Assembly (NCBI GenBank): GCA_019634635.1
Contig: JAHCBB010000035.1
Span: 1-47,983 of the forward strand
Direction of reading: 5' to 3'
Length of the DNA stretch: 47,983 nucleotides
DNA from: Verrucomicrobiia bacterium
Lineage (GTDB): Bacteria > Verrucomicrobiota > Verrucomicrobiia > Limisphaerales > UBA9464
Shown here one piece after another: positions 1 through 9,378 of the stretch; position 1 is the stretch's first letter, and each line of letters starts with the position of its first letter. Below the pieces are notes generated by a model. That model was given only the letters and a program-made list of their open reading frames with translations, was not told the DNA's origin and made no database searches. The position numbers were made by a program, and so were the translations under genes.

Positions 1-1
1 C

Positions 2-658
2 GGCATGGTCGTCGCCAGCGCCCTGCGTCAGGGCATTCAGCCTTCGCGAACGCTCTACTTTCAGAGCGCAACGCCGGCCGGCATGTTTGATCTCAATCCA
101 AACCTCGACCAGCAGCCGCTGCTCCTCGCTGAACTAAATGCACCGACACAACTCAAGACACCCGACAATTATTTCCCCCACGGGGGCTATCGCGGATTCT
201 TGATCGGGGCTACAGGCGAAGCCGTTAACTACTATAACATCGAGGATTTTGCGCTTCAAACAGGCTCGTTTGCGTTCAACACCATTGATGCAAACTGGAT
301 CAAGAACCAGACACTGAAACCCCACCTCCCAGATGCGAATTTCAGCAGAGGTTATCTGTGGATAAAAGTAGTGCCGACCTCAAGTCTGTTTCAGGGGTAT
401 CTCGGTATCCGCGCTTCGGCCATCAAGCTCTTGCGCCCGGTGACGGACCCTCACGAGACTCTGGCATTCATCGCTCGATCAAGAACCAAAGCGCTTGGGG
501 CGGAGCCGGCGACCCGTGGATCGCTCTCGACGGATAGTCATATCAATCTGGAGCAGTTTGGATTGAGGAGGGCAAGAAGTGATCACAGTGGTCAGTTCAT
601 GAGGACGGCCCAGGAAACATCGGCACTATTCCAATCTATAGTCGCACATTTACAATAA
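2..658 (+). CDS. C-terminal part of a large secreted protein, possibly an alpha/beta-hydrolase (5' truncated)
   Basis: The frame is open to the left window edge, so this is only the C-terminal ~218 residues; the ATG at position 5 is probably internal. The last third contains an Asp-His-Ser-Gly-Gln-Phe stretch about 25 residues from the end. I associate this with C-terminal alpha/beta-hydrolase modules of large secreted planctomycete and verrucomicrobial proteins, where the His could be the catalytic base; that is an inference. No transmembrane segment is visible in this piece. The stop at 656-658 is one base before the next ATG, so the two genes are probably co-transcribed. The AT content is a little higher than in the rest of the window. 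The full protein cannot be judged without upstream sequence. Confidence 0.55.
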   Translation, partial: GMVVASALRQGIQPSRTLYFQSATPAGMFDLNPNLDQQPLLLAELNAPTQLKTPDNYFPHGGYRGFLIGATGEAVNYYNIEDFALQTGSFAFNTIDANWIKNQTLKPHLPDANFSRGYLWIKVVPTSSLFQGYLGIRASAIKLLRPVTDPHETLAFIARSRTKALGAEPATRGSLSTDSHINLEQFGLRRARSDHSGQFMRTAQETSALFQSIVAHLQ

Positions 659-659
659 A

Positions 660-1787
660 ATGAATAAATTCGGCGCCGCCACGACAATTGTCGCACTGAC
701 GTTGATGGCAATTTTGTTTTTGAAACCATGGCGACAGTTGTCACCCAGAAAACTACGTCTGATTGCTGAGTCAACTGGCACTTCTTTAGCGAGTGAGGTG
801 ACATCCTCAAACGTGCTCTCTTTCCGAATTCCTGAGAGCCTTGATGAAACTTCTCAACGAGAATGGTTGGAAAAGAGGCTCCAGCCAGAATCGCTGAAGG
901 ATCCGGAGTTGCTCAAGTACTTTGAAAACAGTCAGCGGGACAGGTTTTATGACTGGCGCCAGCCAATTAACTTCTGGGGGATTGTGCTGGACGACTCCGA
1001 TCAGCCGGTAGCGGGAGCACAGGTCCATCTCGACTGGAGTGACTTATCCCCAAACGGCACCAGCGAAGCGTGGGTTCAAACGGATGCCAACGGGCGTTTT
1101 CAACTTCTGGACAAAAAAGGCAAGGGCATCAGCGTCTCCGTGGAAAAGGAAGGCTATCGCCGATGCCGCTGGGGGGTGATTGGCTTCGAATATGCCAATC
1201 CATCGGAGCGAAACTTTCACCGACCCGATCCCAACCGGCCGGTGCTGTTCCGATTGATCCGGCGGGGGCCACCGGAGCCATTGGTCCACCGGCAGCGGAT
1301 GGAATTTCGGGCTCCGAAGGATACCGGCAGGATTCGCCTCGACCTGCTGGGCCAACGCGCCGTTGGCCCCGAGGAATCCGGGGTGGATCTGGTCATCGAA
1401 GCGGTGACCGGCGAGGTGCGCCGGGAACGACTCAACGCCTGGTACGAATGGAAGGTGGTCCTGTCCGTTCCGGACGGGGGGCTGCAGCCCGGCTCGGAAT
1501 GCCCACCGGCGGCACCCGAGGACGGCTACCTTCCGCGGCTCGAGTTTTCCGGTCGCGTCGAGGGGCGCTATCCGCGCCATGAACTGGATGACTGGTTCTT
1601 CGTGAAGTCGCGGGGAGGACAGCACGTCACCCGGATTCGACTGAGGATTCAGTGTGTCCCGGACGGAGGGGGCGCCCCCGAGGTCTCCATTCCCGAGTAC
1701 TCCCTGAATCCCGCGGGCTCGCTGAATCTGGAGTTCTATCCGGAGATGAACGTTGAGGAGCGATACTACATTCCGGTGGGCCGGTGA
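660..1787 (+). CDS. Membrane-anchored protein with carboxypeptidase regulatory-like domain
   Basis: The protein has 375 residues. An uncleaved signal anchor or signal peptide lies at about residues 5-22 (a run of Ala, Ile, Leu and Val ending before KPW). At about 105-165 it has a fold-type signature of carboxypeptidase regulatory-like or transthyretin-like domains: a GIVLDDSDQPVAGAQVHL segment, then TDANGRFQL, then a lysine-rich SVEKEGY strand. The C-terminal half (about 200-375) is beta-rich and I do not recognise it. Such proteins are usually exported and bind partners or carbohydrate at the surface; no catalytic motif is visible. The start lies one base after the upstream stop, which implies an operon with the truncated secreted protein. 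Confidence 0.7.
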   Translation: MNKFGAATTIVALTLMAILFLKPWRQLSPRKLRLIAESTGTSLASEVTSSNVLSFRIPESLDETSQREWLEKRLQPESLKDPELLKYFENSQRDRFYDWRQPINFWGIVLDDSDQPVAGAQVHLDWSDLSPNGTSEAWVQTDANGRFQLLDKKGKGISVSVEKEGYRRCRWGVIGFEYANPSERNFHRPDPNRPVLFRLIRRGPPEPLVHRQRMEFRAPKDTGRIRLDLLGQRAVGPEESGVDLVIEAVTGEVRRERLNAWYEWKVVLSVPDGGLQPGSECPPAAPEDGYLPRLEFSGRVEGRYPRHELDDWFFVKSRGGQHVTRIRLRIQCVPDGGGAPEVSIPEYSLNPAGSLNLEFYPEMNVEERYYIPVGR

Positions 1788-1903
1788 ACGTGCGCCGACC
1801 GTGGCGTGGTGCGTTGCGCGGTGTTGTCGCCCGGTCGAACGGGATGATTCTGCATGGCGTGCGTCTTGCCTGCACGTCCCCGGGTCCATAGCGTCGTCGG
1901 CTC

Positions 1904-2860
1904 ATGGATGTCCCGCCCGCCAGTGTCGCGCCGTCGGGGTTTCGGCGCCTGGCGGGCTGGGTGGCGGCGGGGCCGTGGTGCCAGTCCGCCCGGCGCCTGA
2001 TGGAGCGCAATTTCGAGCAGTATGATCTCCCGCTTTCGCGGTGGGGCAAGCTCGCGGCCGGCTCGTGGCTGATCCTCAATGACTATGCCGAGGGGCGATT
2101 CCCGCCGCGCTTCGAGGACCAGCAGGCGGCCTACCGCGCCGAGATGGAGTTTCACTCCTCGATGACGAGTTACACCCGGCAGGAATCCATCGCCGGCCAC
2201 GTGGTGAAGCCGTTCTGGACCCCGGAGTGGTTCCTCCAGTACTCGAAGTCGTTTGCGCGCCTCTGGGAGGTGCTCCGCAGCCTCGGGCTGCAGCCGGGTG
2301 CCCGCCTGCTGGAACTGGGCTGTGGCGCGGGCTGGATGACGGAATTTCTCGCGCTCGGCGGGTATGTCATCACGGGGACGACGATCGCGCCCGACGACGT
2401 TCAAATCGGCGAGGGGCGCATGCGCGCGCTCGTGGCGCGGGGCCTGCCGGCGGAGCGATTGCAGTTTCGCCAGGCGCCGATGGAGTCGGTGGACACGGCG
2501 GTGGCGGATTTGCCCCGATTCGACGGCGCCTTTGTGTTCGAGGCCTTGCACCACGCCTACGACTGGCAGGCGGCGATCCATGCCGCCGCCCGCTGTCTGA
2601 AGCCGGGCGGCTGGCTGCTGCTCGCCAACGAACCCAACCGGGTGCACACCCTGGTGAGCTACCGGGTGTCACGCCTCACCAATACCCACGAGATCGGGAT
2701 GAGCGGCCCCGCCCTTCGCGCCGAGCTCCGGGCGGCCGGCCTCGGGGAGATTCGCACTTTCGCTCCCCGGCTCGATCTGCGCCTGACCGCACACTGGGTT
2801 GCCGGACGGGCAGCCGCATCCGGCCCGGGATCGCCCACGGATCTCCGCGACGTCCCATGA
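1904..2860 (+). CDS. Class I SAM-dependent methyltransferase
   Basis: The protein has 318 residues. Motif I, LLELGCGAGWM, is at about 135-145 and is the glycine-rich SAM-binding loop. Later segments RFDGAFVFEALHHAYDW and LKPGGWLLLANEP correspond to motifs II/III of UbiE/Methyltransf_11-type enzymes. The first ~120 residues form an extra N-terminal region that may carry acceptor specificity. The substrate cannot be told from sequence or context; the downstream neighbour is convergent and unrelated. A second ATG four bases into the gene is out of frame and was not used. Confidence 0.8.
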   Translation: MDVPPASVAPSGFRRLAGWVAAGPWCQSARRLMERNFEQYDLPLSRWGKLAAGSWLILNDYAEGRFPPRFEDQQAAYRAEMEFHSSMTSYTRQESIAGHVVKPFWTPEWFLQYSKSFARLWEVLRSLGLQPGARLLELGCGAGWMTEFLALGGYVITGTTIAPDDVQIGEGRMRALVARGLPAERLQFRQAPMESVDTAVADLPRFDGAFVFEALHHAYDWQAAIHAAARCLKPGGWLLLANEPNRVHTLVSYRVSRLTNTHEIGMSGPALRAELRAAGLGEIRTFAPRLDLRLTAHWVAGRAAASGPGSPTDLRDVP

Positions 2861-2918
2861 TGCCGGCTTTCGCGCATCGCGACCCCTTCGCGGGGCGGTC
2901 GGGACGGTCGTCGTGGGG

Positions 2919-4172
2919 TCATGAAATATCCGGGCTGACGATTCCCGGTGGTTCTGCCGGCAGATGAACGCCCTCGGCGCGGGCCATCACCGCGGTCGCG
3001 AGGCAGTTGCCCACCAGGTTCACCGTGGTGCGCGCCATGTCCATGAGTTCGTCCACACCCAGAATCAGCAGGACCCCCTCCAGCGGCAGGCCGAAGGTGA
3101 CGAGCGTCCCGGCGAGGATGACCTGCGCGGCCCTTGGGACCCCGGCCATGCCCTTGCTCGTGAGCATCAAGGTCAGCAGGATCGCCATCTGCTGTCCGAA
3201 CCCCAGATCCATCCCTGCGGCCTGCGCCACAAAGATGGACGCCACGGCAAGGTAAAGGGTCGAGCCATCGAGGTTGAACGAGTACCCCATCGGCATCACG
3301 AAGGAGACGATGCGCTGGGGAATGCCGAAGGCCACCAGGCGCTTCATGGCTTCCGGCATGGCGGCGTCCGAAGACGTGGTCGTAAAGGCCACCAGAATGG
3401 GTTCCTTCAGCATCCCAAGAAACCGTCGCACCGGCACGCGCGCCCATAGCGCCGCGGGCCAGAGCACCGCCAGGCAGAACACGAGCAGGGCTCCGTACAG
3501 GGTGAGGATGAGCAGCCCGAGCTGGCGGAGGACGCCGAGGCCCCCGTGTCCGACGGTCACCGCCATGGCGGCACCGATGCCCAGCGGCGCAAACTTCATC
3601 ACCAGGCCGGTGAACTTGAACATCACTTCCGCCAGTCCCTCGCAGAAACCCAGCACCTGCTGGCGGGGAGGCCCAGACACCTGGGCCAGCGCCACCCCGA
3701 ACAGGATCGCAAATACCACGACCTGGAGAACATCATTGGACGCGGCCGCCTCGAAAAAGCTCCGTGGGACCAGATGTTCGAGGATCCCGGAGAAGGTCAC
3801 CGGGGCCGTGGACTCAGGGATCTCCCCGGGCCGGGGCGGCGGCAGGGCCACACCGTCGCCCGGACGCACGACATTGACGGTGATCAGCCCGATGCCCAGG
3901 GCGAGGGTCGTCACCACCTCAAAGTAAATCAGGGCCTTCAGCGCCAGCCGCCCGACCGCGCGCAGGTCACCCGCATGTCCCGCGATGCCCACGACCAGGG
4001 TGCTGAACACCAGCGGCACCAGGATGCACTTGATCAGGCGGAGGAAGATGTTCGAGACCACCTTCAGGTGCTGGGAACCTTCCGGAAACACCGCGCCAAT
4101 CGCGACGCCCGCAACCATGGAGATCAGGATCCAGTGGGTCAGCGAGAGGCGGCGCAATCCGGTGAGGACCAT
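2919..4172 (-). CDS. Dicarboxylate/amino acid:cation symporter (GltP/DctA family)
   Basis: An inner-membrane secondary transporter of the DAACS family, predicted to take up glutamate/aspartate or C4-dicarboxylates with H+ or Na+. It has 417 residues from the ATG at 4172, close to the family norm. Signatures seen are the HP1 serine-rich loop TTTSSDAAMPEAM (about 264-276), the TM7 motif FNLDGS (about 299-304) and the TM8 substrate-binding segment DELMDMARTTVNLVGN (about 374-389). The Asp and Arg of the latter contact substrate in known homologues. A longer frame reaches 4265, but the extra 31 residues are polar and unlike family N-termini. It sits between a convergent methyltransferase and a lipoprotein gene. 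Confidence 0.9.
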   Translation of the reverse strand: MVLTGLRRLSLTHWILISMVAGVAIGAVFPEGSQHLKVVSNIFLRLIKCILVPLVFSTLVVGIAGHAGDLRAVGRLALKALIYFEVVTTLALGIGLITVNVVRPGDGVALPPPRPGEIPESTAPVTFSGILEHLVPRSFFEAAASNDVLQVVVFAILFGVALAQVSGPPRQQVLGFCEGLAEVMFKFTGLVMKFAPLGIGAAMAVTVGHGGLGVLRQLGLLILTLYGALLVFCLAVLWPAALWARVPVRRFLGMLKEPILVAFTTTSSDAAMPEAMKRLVAFGIPQRIVSFVMPMGYSFNLDGSTLYLAVASIFVAQAAGMDLGFGQQMAILLTLMLTSKGMAGVPRAAQVILAGTLVTFGLPLEGVLLILGVDELMDMARTTVNLVGNCLATAVMARAEGVHLPAEPPGIVSPDIS

Positions 4173-4319
4173 CGTGGCGAGGGTGGCGGGGGCCGATTGA
4201 AAATCCCAGCGGGAACCGGCCGGTTCCGGGAATCGGGGTCCGCGAGCGTGTGGCGACGCCCACACGAGCGGTTCGTGGTCGCACCAACACCCGGCTGGCG
4301 ACGCCGCCCGGCGGCCGGG

Positions 4320-4856
4320 TCAACGGACCACCTGGAGCGATACGGGTATCACTCCCTGGGCCAGCGGTGCGATCCGGGCAAAGGCGCCCTCGCTGAGATC
4401 AATGATGCGCCCCTTGAACGGTTTGAACCGGTCATTGATCCGGACCACGACGCTCTTGCCGTTTTCCAGGTTGGTCACCCGCACCCGGGTGCCGAACGGA
4501 AAGGACTCATGAGCGGCCGTGATGCCGTTCTTGTCGAAACGCTCGCCGTTCGCCGTCAGGCGGCCCTGATATCTGGCGCCGTAGTAGGTGGCCTTCCCGC
4601 GCAGGACGGCCTGCGATCCGCCGCTTCCTGTTGGTGTGGAGGTGGCACGAGACGCACCGGACCCGGACCGGGATCCGGAGGACGCACCAGGGCTGGCGCA
4701 GCCCGCCAGGAGGAGTGTCGCCAGGATGGATGCAAGACCGGCGGGAAAACCGGCACCCCGCGGGTTGCGACCCGGCGCGTCCCCTCCAGGGGTGGGGGAC
4801 CCGGAACGCCCTCCTTGTGATGCAACCCGGACCGCCGCGAATTGATTCCCGGACAT
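4320..4856 (-). CDS. rlpA: RlpA-family septal lytic transglycosylase-like lipoprotein
   Basis: The protein has 178 residues. A lipobox LLLAGC places the lipidated cysteine at about residue 53 after a hydrophobic stretch, so the mature protein is an outer- or inner-membrane lipoprotein. The polar N-terminal ~38 residues before the signal core are unusually long, but no later ATG is available. The C-terminal double-psi beta-barrel domain (about 85-178) shows the RlpA pattern: GKATYYGARYQGRLTANGE, then ITAAHESFPFGTRVRVTN and VVRINDRFKPFKGRIIDLS. The acid and His/Asp positions of the family are present. RlpA cleaves peptide-free glycan strands at division sites in Pseudomonas. No SPOR domain is fused here. 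Confidence 0.88.
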   Translation of the reverse strand: MSGNQFAAVRVASQGGRSGSPTPGGDAPGRNPRGAGFPAGLASILATLLLAGCASPGASSGSRSGSGASRATSTPTGSGGSQAVLRGKATYYGARYQGRLTANGERFDKNGITAAHESFPFGTRVRVTNLENGKSVVVRINDRFKPFKGRIIDLSEGAFARIAPLAQGVIPVSLQVVR

Positions 4857-4994
4857 GGTTTCCGAACCCTATTGGCGATGGCGCGTCGAGGCCACGAGGA
4901 ATCCTCTCCCGAGCGGGCGGTCCACAGAACGCAAGCACTCCGGATTCATCACCTTCCTCCCGCAGCCCGTCCTTCCGGGTGCCGCGGAACGTGG

Positions 4995-6536
4995 TCAGCC
5001 GGCGTCGGAGGCCTTCAGTACCGGCACCTGCAGGAACACCGGGGCAACGCGTTCCGGACTGGATGGATGCGGGTCCATGGTGGCCTGGTGCGTCCACCGC
5101 ATCTCCCGCGCCACCCCGAGGATCGAAAGCCGCGCCAGACAGAACAGCACCGCCGCCGAGGTTCCGACCACGAACCCCGCCACCCCCAGCACCACGGTGG
5201 CGGCCAGCATGGCCACCCCGAGGAGCATTTCCGCAGTCATGGCCTGCAGGCCGCTCGGAACGCGCCCGAGGAACTTGTTGGTGCGCACGAACGGGGCGCG
5301 TTGATTCCACAGGCACTTCACCCAGCTCGTACTGAAGATCCATCCGAGGCCCACGTGCGCCGCGAACCCCTGACCAATTTCACGCAGGCTCCAGCCCTCC
5401 GGACGCAGACTGTGAAACAGCACGCCAAAGCGGAGCACGTAAAAGGTCACCAGGGTGATCCCGGCCACCGGCACGAGGTAGACCTGCTCGGGTCGCATGG
5501 TCCCGGTGGCTGCCAGGCCGGCCAGCACCAGCAGGCTGAGGGAGGGCACCAGGTTGAAGTTGAACCAGGCGGTCAGGTGCGCGAGCCAGCCAACCTTCTG
5601 TTTCCAGTGGAGTTCCCGGCCAAGGAAAATCCTGCCTCCGTGCCGGCGCAGGATCTGCGCGTTCCCAAACGCCCACCGCCAGCGCTGCTTCTTGAGGTCC
5701 CCGAGGTCATGGGGCATGAGGCCCGCGCCCACAATCTCCGGCGCATAAACCGTCCGGAATCCCGCGAGGTTCAACTGCAGTCCCAGGGCCGCGTCCTCGG
5801 TCACCACCTGCGTGTTGAATCCCCCCACCGTCTTCAGGGCCGACACGCGGATGAAACTGAGGGTCCCGGTCGCGGGAACACAGCCCAGGCGGTTGGCTGC
5901 CGCCATGTAGCCGGAGAAAAAATGACGGTAGTCCAGGGTGACTCCCAGGTTGCCCGGGCCGGCATTGCGATAGTGCTGCGGAAACTGCACCAGGCCCACG
6001 GACGCATCCGTCACGTAGGCCATCGCCCGCCGCAGCGCCTCCGGCGCCACGACGTAGTCGGCGTCCACCACGAAAATGAACCGCGCCTCCGGGTTCATGA
6101 AGCGGCGGAAATGATTCATCGCGCCCGCTTTGAAACCCTTCAGGCCCTCGGCATGCAGGAACTTGAACCGGGATCCCAACGCACGGCAATGGGCCTCGAC
6201 CGGACGCCACAGCGACGCGTCCGTCGTGTTGTTGTCCATGACCAGCACTTCGTAATGCTCCCAGTCGAGCCGGGCGAGGCTGTCCAGGGTCTCAAGCAGC
6301 AGCGCCGGCGGCTCATTGTGGGCCGGCACATGAATCGAGACGAAGGGTTCCTCAGCCGCCGGCCGGAGTTGCCGTGGTGGTGGCCGGACCGGAAGCCGGG
6401 CGGCAACGAACTGGACGCCCAGAATGAACAGGTGCACGGCGGCGTTGACCCCCAACAGGAGGGCATGCCACAGCGGAAACAGGACCAGCAGCAGCACGGC
6501 GGCCAGACCGCCGGCGACCCAAACGACTCTTCTCAT
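4995..6536 (-). CDS. Processive-type family 2 glycosyltransferase, membrane-embedded
   Basis: The protein has 513 residues. One or two N-terminal membrane helices (about 5-48) precede a GT-A domain beginning VSIHVPAHNEPP (about 66-77). The metal-binding DAD is at 148-150, TED with the likely catalytic base at 236-238, and the QxxRW-type motif KKQRWRWAFG at about 272-281, as in cellulose and hyaluronan synthases. Several membrane helices follow (about 310-480). Cellulose-synthase-like enzymes polymerise sugars while extruding the chain; the polymer made here cannot be told. No BcsB-like or PilZ domain is next to it. A strong palindrome lies just upstream of its start. Confidence 0.85.
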   Translation of the reverse strand: MRRVVWVAGGLAAVLLLVLFPLWHALLLGVNAAVHLFILGVQFVAARLPVRPPPRQLRPAAEEPFVSIHVPAHNEPPALLLETLDSLARLDWEHYEVLVMDNNTTDASLWRPVEAHCRALGSRFKFLHAEGLKGFKAGAMNHFRRFMNPEARFIFVVDADYVVAPEALRRAMAYVTDASVGLVQFPQHYRNAGPGNLGVTLDYRHFFSGYMAAANRLGCVPATGTLSFIRVSALKTVGGFNTQVVTEDAALGLQLNLAGFRTVYAPEIVGAGLMPHDLGDLKKQRWRWAFGNAQILRRHGGRIFLGRELHWKQKVGWLAHLTAWFNFNLVPSLSLLVLAGLAATGTMRPEQVYLVPVAGITLVTFYVLRFGVLFHSLRPEGWSLREIGQGFAAHVGLGWIFSTSWVKCLWNQRAPFVRTNKFLGRVPSGLQAMTAEMLLGVAMLAATVVLGVAGFVVGTSAAVLFCLARLSILGVAREMRWTHQATMDPHPSSPERVAPVFLQVPVLKASDAG

Positions 6537-6566
6537 CAGTTCAAAGCTCCAGGGTTGCGATTGCCC

Positions 6567-6588
6567 GTCCCCGGGCGCGCCCGGGGAC
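6567..6588. repeat. Perfect 22-bp GC palindrome in a divergent promoter region
   Basis: The left half GTCCCCGGGCG is followed immediately by its exact reverse complement, with no spacer. It lies 31 bp upstream of the glycosyltransferase start (minus) and about 260 bp upstream of the ppk2 start (plus). The whole 6537-6846 stretch holds no convincing gene. The palindrome could be a dyad operator or a hairpin in the glycosyltransferase leader. It has no T-run, so a simple terminator is unlikely. Confidence 0.5.
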
Positions 6589-6846
6589 CGTCCTGGTCCA
6601 CGCGCCGCTCCCTGCGGACCCCATGGACCTGAGCCCTTGTTTTAACCCAGTACCCCGGGTTCCGCCCAGCGATGATTGGCGGAAATTGGAGCGGTCCCAC
6701 CTTCCGGACCTTCAGCCGGAGGGGCGCCTTTGGTCTGTGCAGCCCGGCAGGACTGTGGCATTTCCTGAAGGTCGCGAGGCTCCGCGGTTTCCGGCTGCGT
6801 GGATCGCCTCGTTTCACGCCGCGGCTTGAACGAACGAATTCCGACC

Positions 6847-7752
6847 ATGCCACTGAAAGAGATCGCCCGGAAGGCCCACAAGTTCGCCGCGCCGTATCGT
6901 GTCACGAGCGGGAAGCAATTCCGGCTCGATTCGTGGGATCCGGCCGACACGCTGCACCTGGGTTCGGAGGACAAACCCCGCGCCCGCGAGGCGCTCGCGC
7001 TGGGTGTGGAGGCCCTCTCCGGGCTTCAGGACCGGCTCTACGCCCAGAACCAGTGGGCAGTCCTGCTCATTTTCCAGGCCATGGATGCCGCCGGAAAGGA
7101 CGGGGCCATCAAGCACGTGATGTCCGGCATCAACCCCCAGGGATGCCAGGTCTTTTCCTTCAAGGCCCCGTCGGCCGAAGAATTGGACCATGACTTCCTC
7201 TGGCGCTGCATGAAGCGGATGCCGGAGCGCGGGCGGATCGGCATCTTCAACCGAAGCTACTACGAGGAGACCCTGGTGGTGCGCGTCCACCCGAAGCTGC
7301 TGGAGAAACAGCGACTGCCGCCGGGGCTGGTGACCCGGCGGATCTGGAAGGACCGGTTCCAGGACATCCGGTCTTTCGAGCGCTACCTCGCCCGCAACGG
7401 CGTCGCCATCTGCAAGTTTTTCCTGCACGTATCGCACCAGGAACAGAAGCGGCGGTTCCTGGAGCGCGTGGACAACCCGGAGAAGAACTGGAAGTTCTCC
7501 GCGTCCGACATCCGCGAGCGGGCGTTCTGGAAGGAGTATCACGAAGCCTACGAGGACATGATCCGCCAGACGGCCGCGCCCCATGCCCCGTGGTACGTGG
7601 TCCCCGCGGACAACAAATGGTTCACCCGGGTCGTGGTGGCGGCGGCGGTGATTGACACCCTGCATTCGCTCCACCTGAAGTACCCCAAGGTGGGCGAGGA
7701 TCAGTTGCGGGAACTGGCCGCCGCCCGCAAGGCCCTGGTGGCGGAGAGATGA
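6847..7752 (+). CDS. ppk2: Polyphosphate kinase 2 family protein
   Basis: The protein has 301 residues from the ATG at 6847; a 16-codon upstream extension is open but unlike the family. PPK2 enzymes transfer phosphate between polyphosphate and nucleotides. The Walker A-like loop MDAAGKDG (about 79-86) is followed by a lid/Walker B region FNRSYYE (about 134-140). Also seen are a conserved HDFLWR segment (about 115-120) and a WKFSASDIRER stretch near residue 215. Its length and single domain fit the short PPK2 classes that phosphorylate AMP and/or ADP; the class cannot be fixed by eye. The GH13 gene starts 83 bp downstream on the same strand, which hints at a link between energy storage and glucan metabolism. 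Confidence 0.9.
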   Translation: MPLKEIARKAHKFAAPYRVTSGKQFRLDSWDPADTLHLGSEDKPRAREALALGVEALSGLQDRLYAQNQWAVLLIFQAMDAAGKDGAIKHVMSGINPQGCQVFSFKAPSAEELDHDFLWRCMKRMPERGRIGIFNRSYYEETLVVRVHPKLLEKQRLPPGLVTRRIWKDRFQDIRSFERYLARNGVAICKFFLHVSHQEQKRRFLERVDNPEKNWKFSASDIRERAFWKEYHEAYEDMIRQTAAPHAPWYVVPADNKWFTRVVVAAAVIDTLHSLHLKYPKVGEDQLRELAAARKALVAER

Positions 7753-7835
7753 AGCCCCGGGCGACCACTCATTTTCCACCACCGGGTGGCCCATCCGGCC
7801 GATCCGGACGACGCTCCACAGGCTGATCATTCGCG

Positions 7836-9344
7836 ATGCGCTCCTCCAGACATCCCCTTTTGTACGAGGCGAACACCCGGGTGTGGCTCACCCGCCTGCG
7901 ACGCCAGCTCGACCGCCGGGTCACCCTCGACGACATCCCCGACCCCGAGCTCGACGCATTGGCGACGGCGGGTTTCGAGTGGGTTTGGATGCTCGGGGTC
8001 TGGAAGACCGGCCCTTTGGGACGTGCGATCTCTCGGAGCCGCCCGGAGTGGCGGCGCGAGTTCGAACACGTGCTGCCGGATTTGACGGACGCCGACATCG
8101 GCGGCTCCTGTTTCGCCATCCAGGAGTACACCGTTTCGCGGGACCTGGGCGGGGCGGCGGCGCTGAAGCGCCTGCGGGCCCGTCTCGCCTCGCGGGGCCT
8201 GCGGCTGATGCTCGACTTTGTCCCAAACCATCTCGCCCCCGATCATCCCTGGGTGGTCTCGCATCCCGATTACTTTGTCTCCGGGACCGCCGAGGATCTC
8301 GAACGGGCACCGCAAAATTACTTCCCGACGACCCGCAGGGACGGTGTCTCGCGGATTCTCGCCCATGGACGGGATCCCTGGTTTCCCGGATGGCCCGATA
8401 CGGTGCAGTTGAACTACGCAAACCCGGAGGTGCAGGCGGCCATGACCGACCAGTTGCTCCAGGTGGCCCGACAGTGTGATGGCGTCCGCTGCGACATGGC
8501 CATGCTGCTGCTGCCGGAGGTCTTTGAACGGACCTGGCACCGCGCCGCCCCGGAATTCTGGCCCGGTGCCATCCGGCGGGTCCGCGAGGCTCACCCCGGC
8601 TTCCTGTTTCTTGCGGAGGTGTACTGGGATCTCGAATGGACCCTGCAGCAGCAGGGCTTCGACCTTTGCTACGACAAGCGCCTTTACGATCGGGTGTCGA
8701 ACGGGGCTGCCGGACCGGTGCGAGATCATCTTCGGGCGGACCCCGCATACCAGGCCCGTCTGGCCCGCTTCCTCGAAAATCATGATGAGCCGCGGGCGGC
8801 CGCCGCGTTCGACCCGGGCCGCCACGGCGCCGCCGCGGTGCTGACATATCTGGCGCCCGGCCTGCGCTTCTTTCACCAGGGGCAGCGCGAAGGCTGTCGC
8901 GTCCGCATCCCAACCCATCTGGTCCGCGGTCCCGAGGAGGTCGTGGATGACTCCCTCCGCCACTTCTACAACGCCTTGTTTGACGTCCTGTCCCTGCCGG
9001 CCGTCCGGGAAGGCGACTGGCAGTTGCTGGACACCCCGTCCGCCTGGGAGGGCAACGGCACCTCGGAACACTTCATCGCGTACGCCTGGACGTCCGCCGA
9101 CGGGCCGCGGGTGCTGGTCACCGTCAATTTCTCGGGGAATCGCGGCCAATGCTTCGTCCGCCTGCCGTGGGCGGACCTCCCCGGGCGCTCCTGGCGTCTG
9201 CGCGACCAACTCGGCACGGCCAGCTACGATCGCGAAGGCGACGACCTGGCCGCCCGCGGCCTGTACCTCGACGTTCCTGCATGGCACGCGCACGTCTTCG
9301 AGGTGTCGGTTGCCGGCCCCGTGCAGGACGTCCCCGCCGCCTGA
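7836..9344 (+). CDS. GH13 alpha-amylase family protein
   Basis: The protein has 502 residues, with a (beta/alpha)8 catalytic barrel. Conserved GH13 regions are visible: DFVPNH (127-132), GVRCDMAM with nucleophile Asp220, FLAEVYW with acid/base Glu261, and ENHDEPR with the transition-state Asp317. A C-terminal beta domain (about 400-490) ends DVPAWHAHVFEV. No signal peptide is seen, so it is cytoplasmic and may act on storage glucan or maltooligosaccharides. It resembles the loosely defined intracellular alpha-amylase-like proteins of Verrucomicrobia and Planctomycetes more than a classical secreted amylase. Exact specificity cannot be read. It lies between ppk2 and a rhomboid gene on the same strand. 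Confidence 0.87.
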   Translation: MRSSRHPLLYEANTRVWLTRLRRQLDRRVTLDDIPDPELDALATAGFEWVWMLGVWKTGPLGRAISRSRPEWRREFEHVLPDLTDADIGGSCFAIQEYTVSRDLGGAAALKRLRARLASRGLRLMLDFVPNHLAPDHPWVVSHPDYFVSGTAEDLERAPQNYFPTTRRDGVSRILAHGRDPWFPGWPDTVQLNYANPEVQAAMTDQLLQVARQCDGVRCDMAMLLLPEVFERTWHRAAPEFWPGAIRRVREAHPGFLFLAEVYWDLEWTLQQQGFDLCYDKRLYDRVSNGAAGPVRDHLRADPAYQARLARFLENHDEPRAAAAFDPGRHGAAAVLTYLAPGLRFFHQGQREGCRVRIPTHLVRGPEEVVDDSLRHFYNALFDVLSLPAVREGDWQLLDTPSAWEGNGTSEHFIAYAWTSADGPRVLVTVNFSGNRGQCFVRLPWADLPGRSWRLRDQLGTASYDREGDDLAARGLYLDVPAWHAHVFEVSVAGPVQDVPAA

Positions 9345-9378
9345 GGTGGCGGCAGCGTCTGGGATCTCCCGCGCCGTC

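Noticed and set aside
3546..4820. 424-codon plus-strand open frame across the symporter and rlpA genes
   Set aside because: Antisense to both recognised genes; Gln/His/Arg-rich shadow composition.
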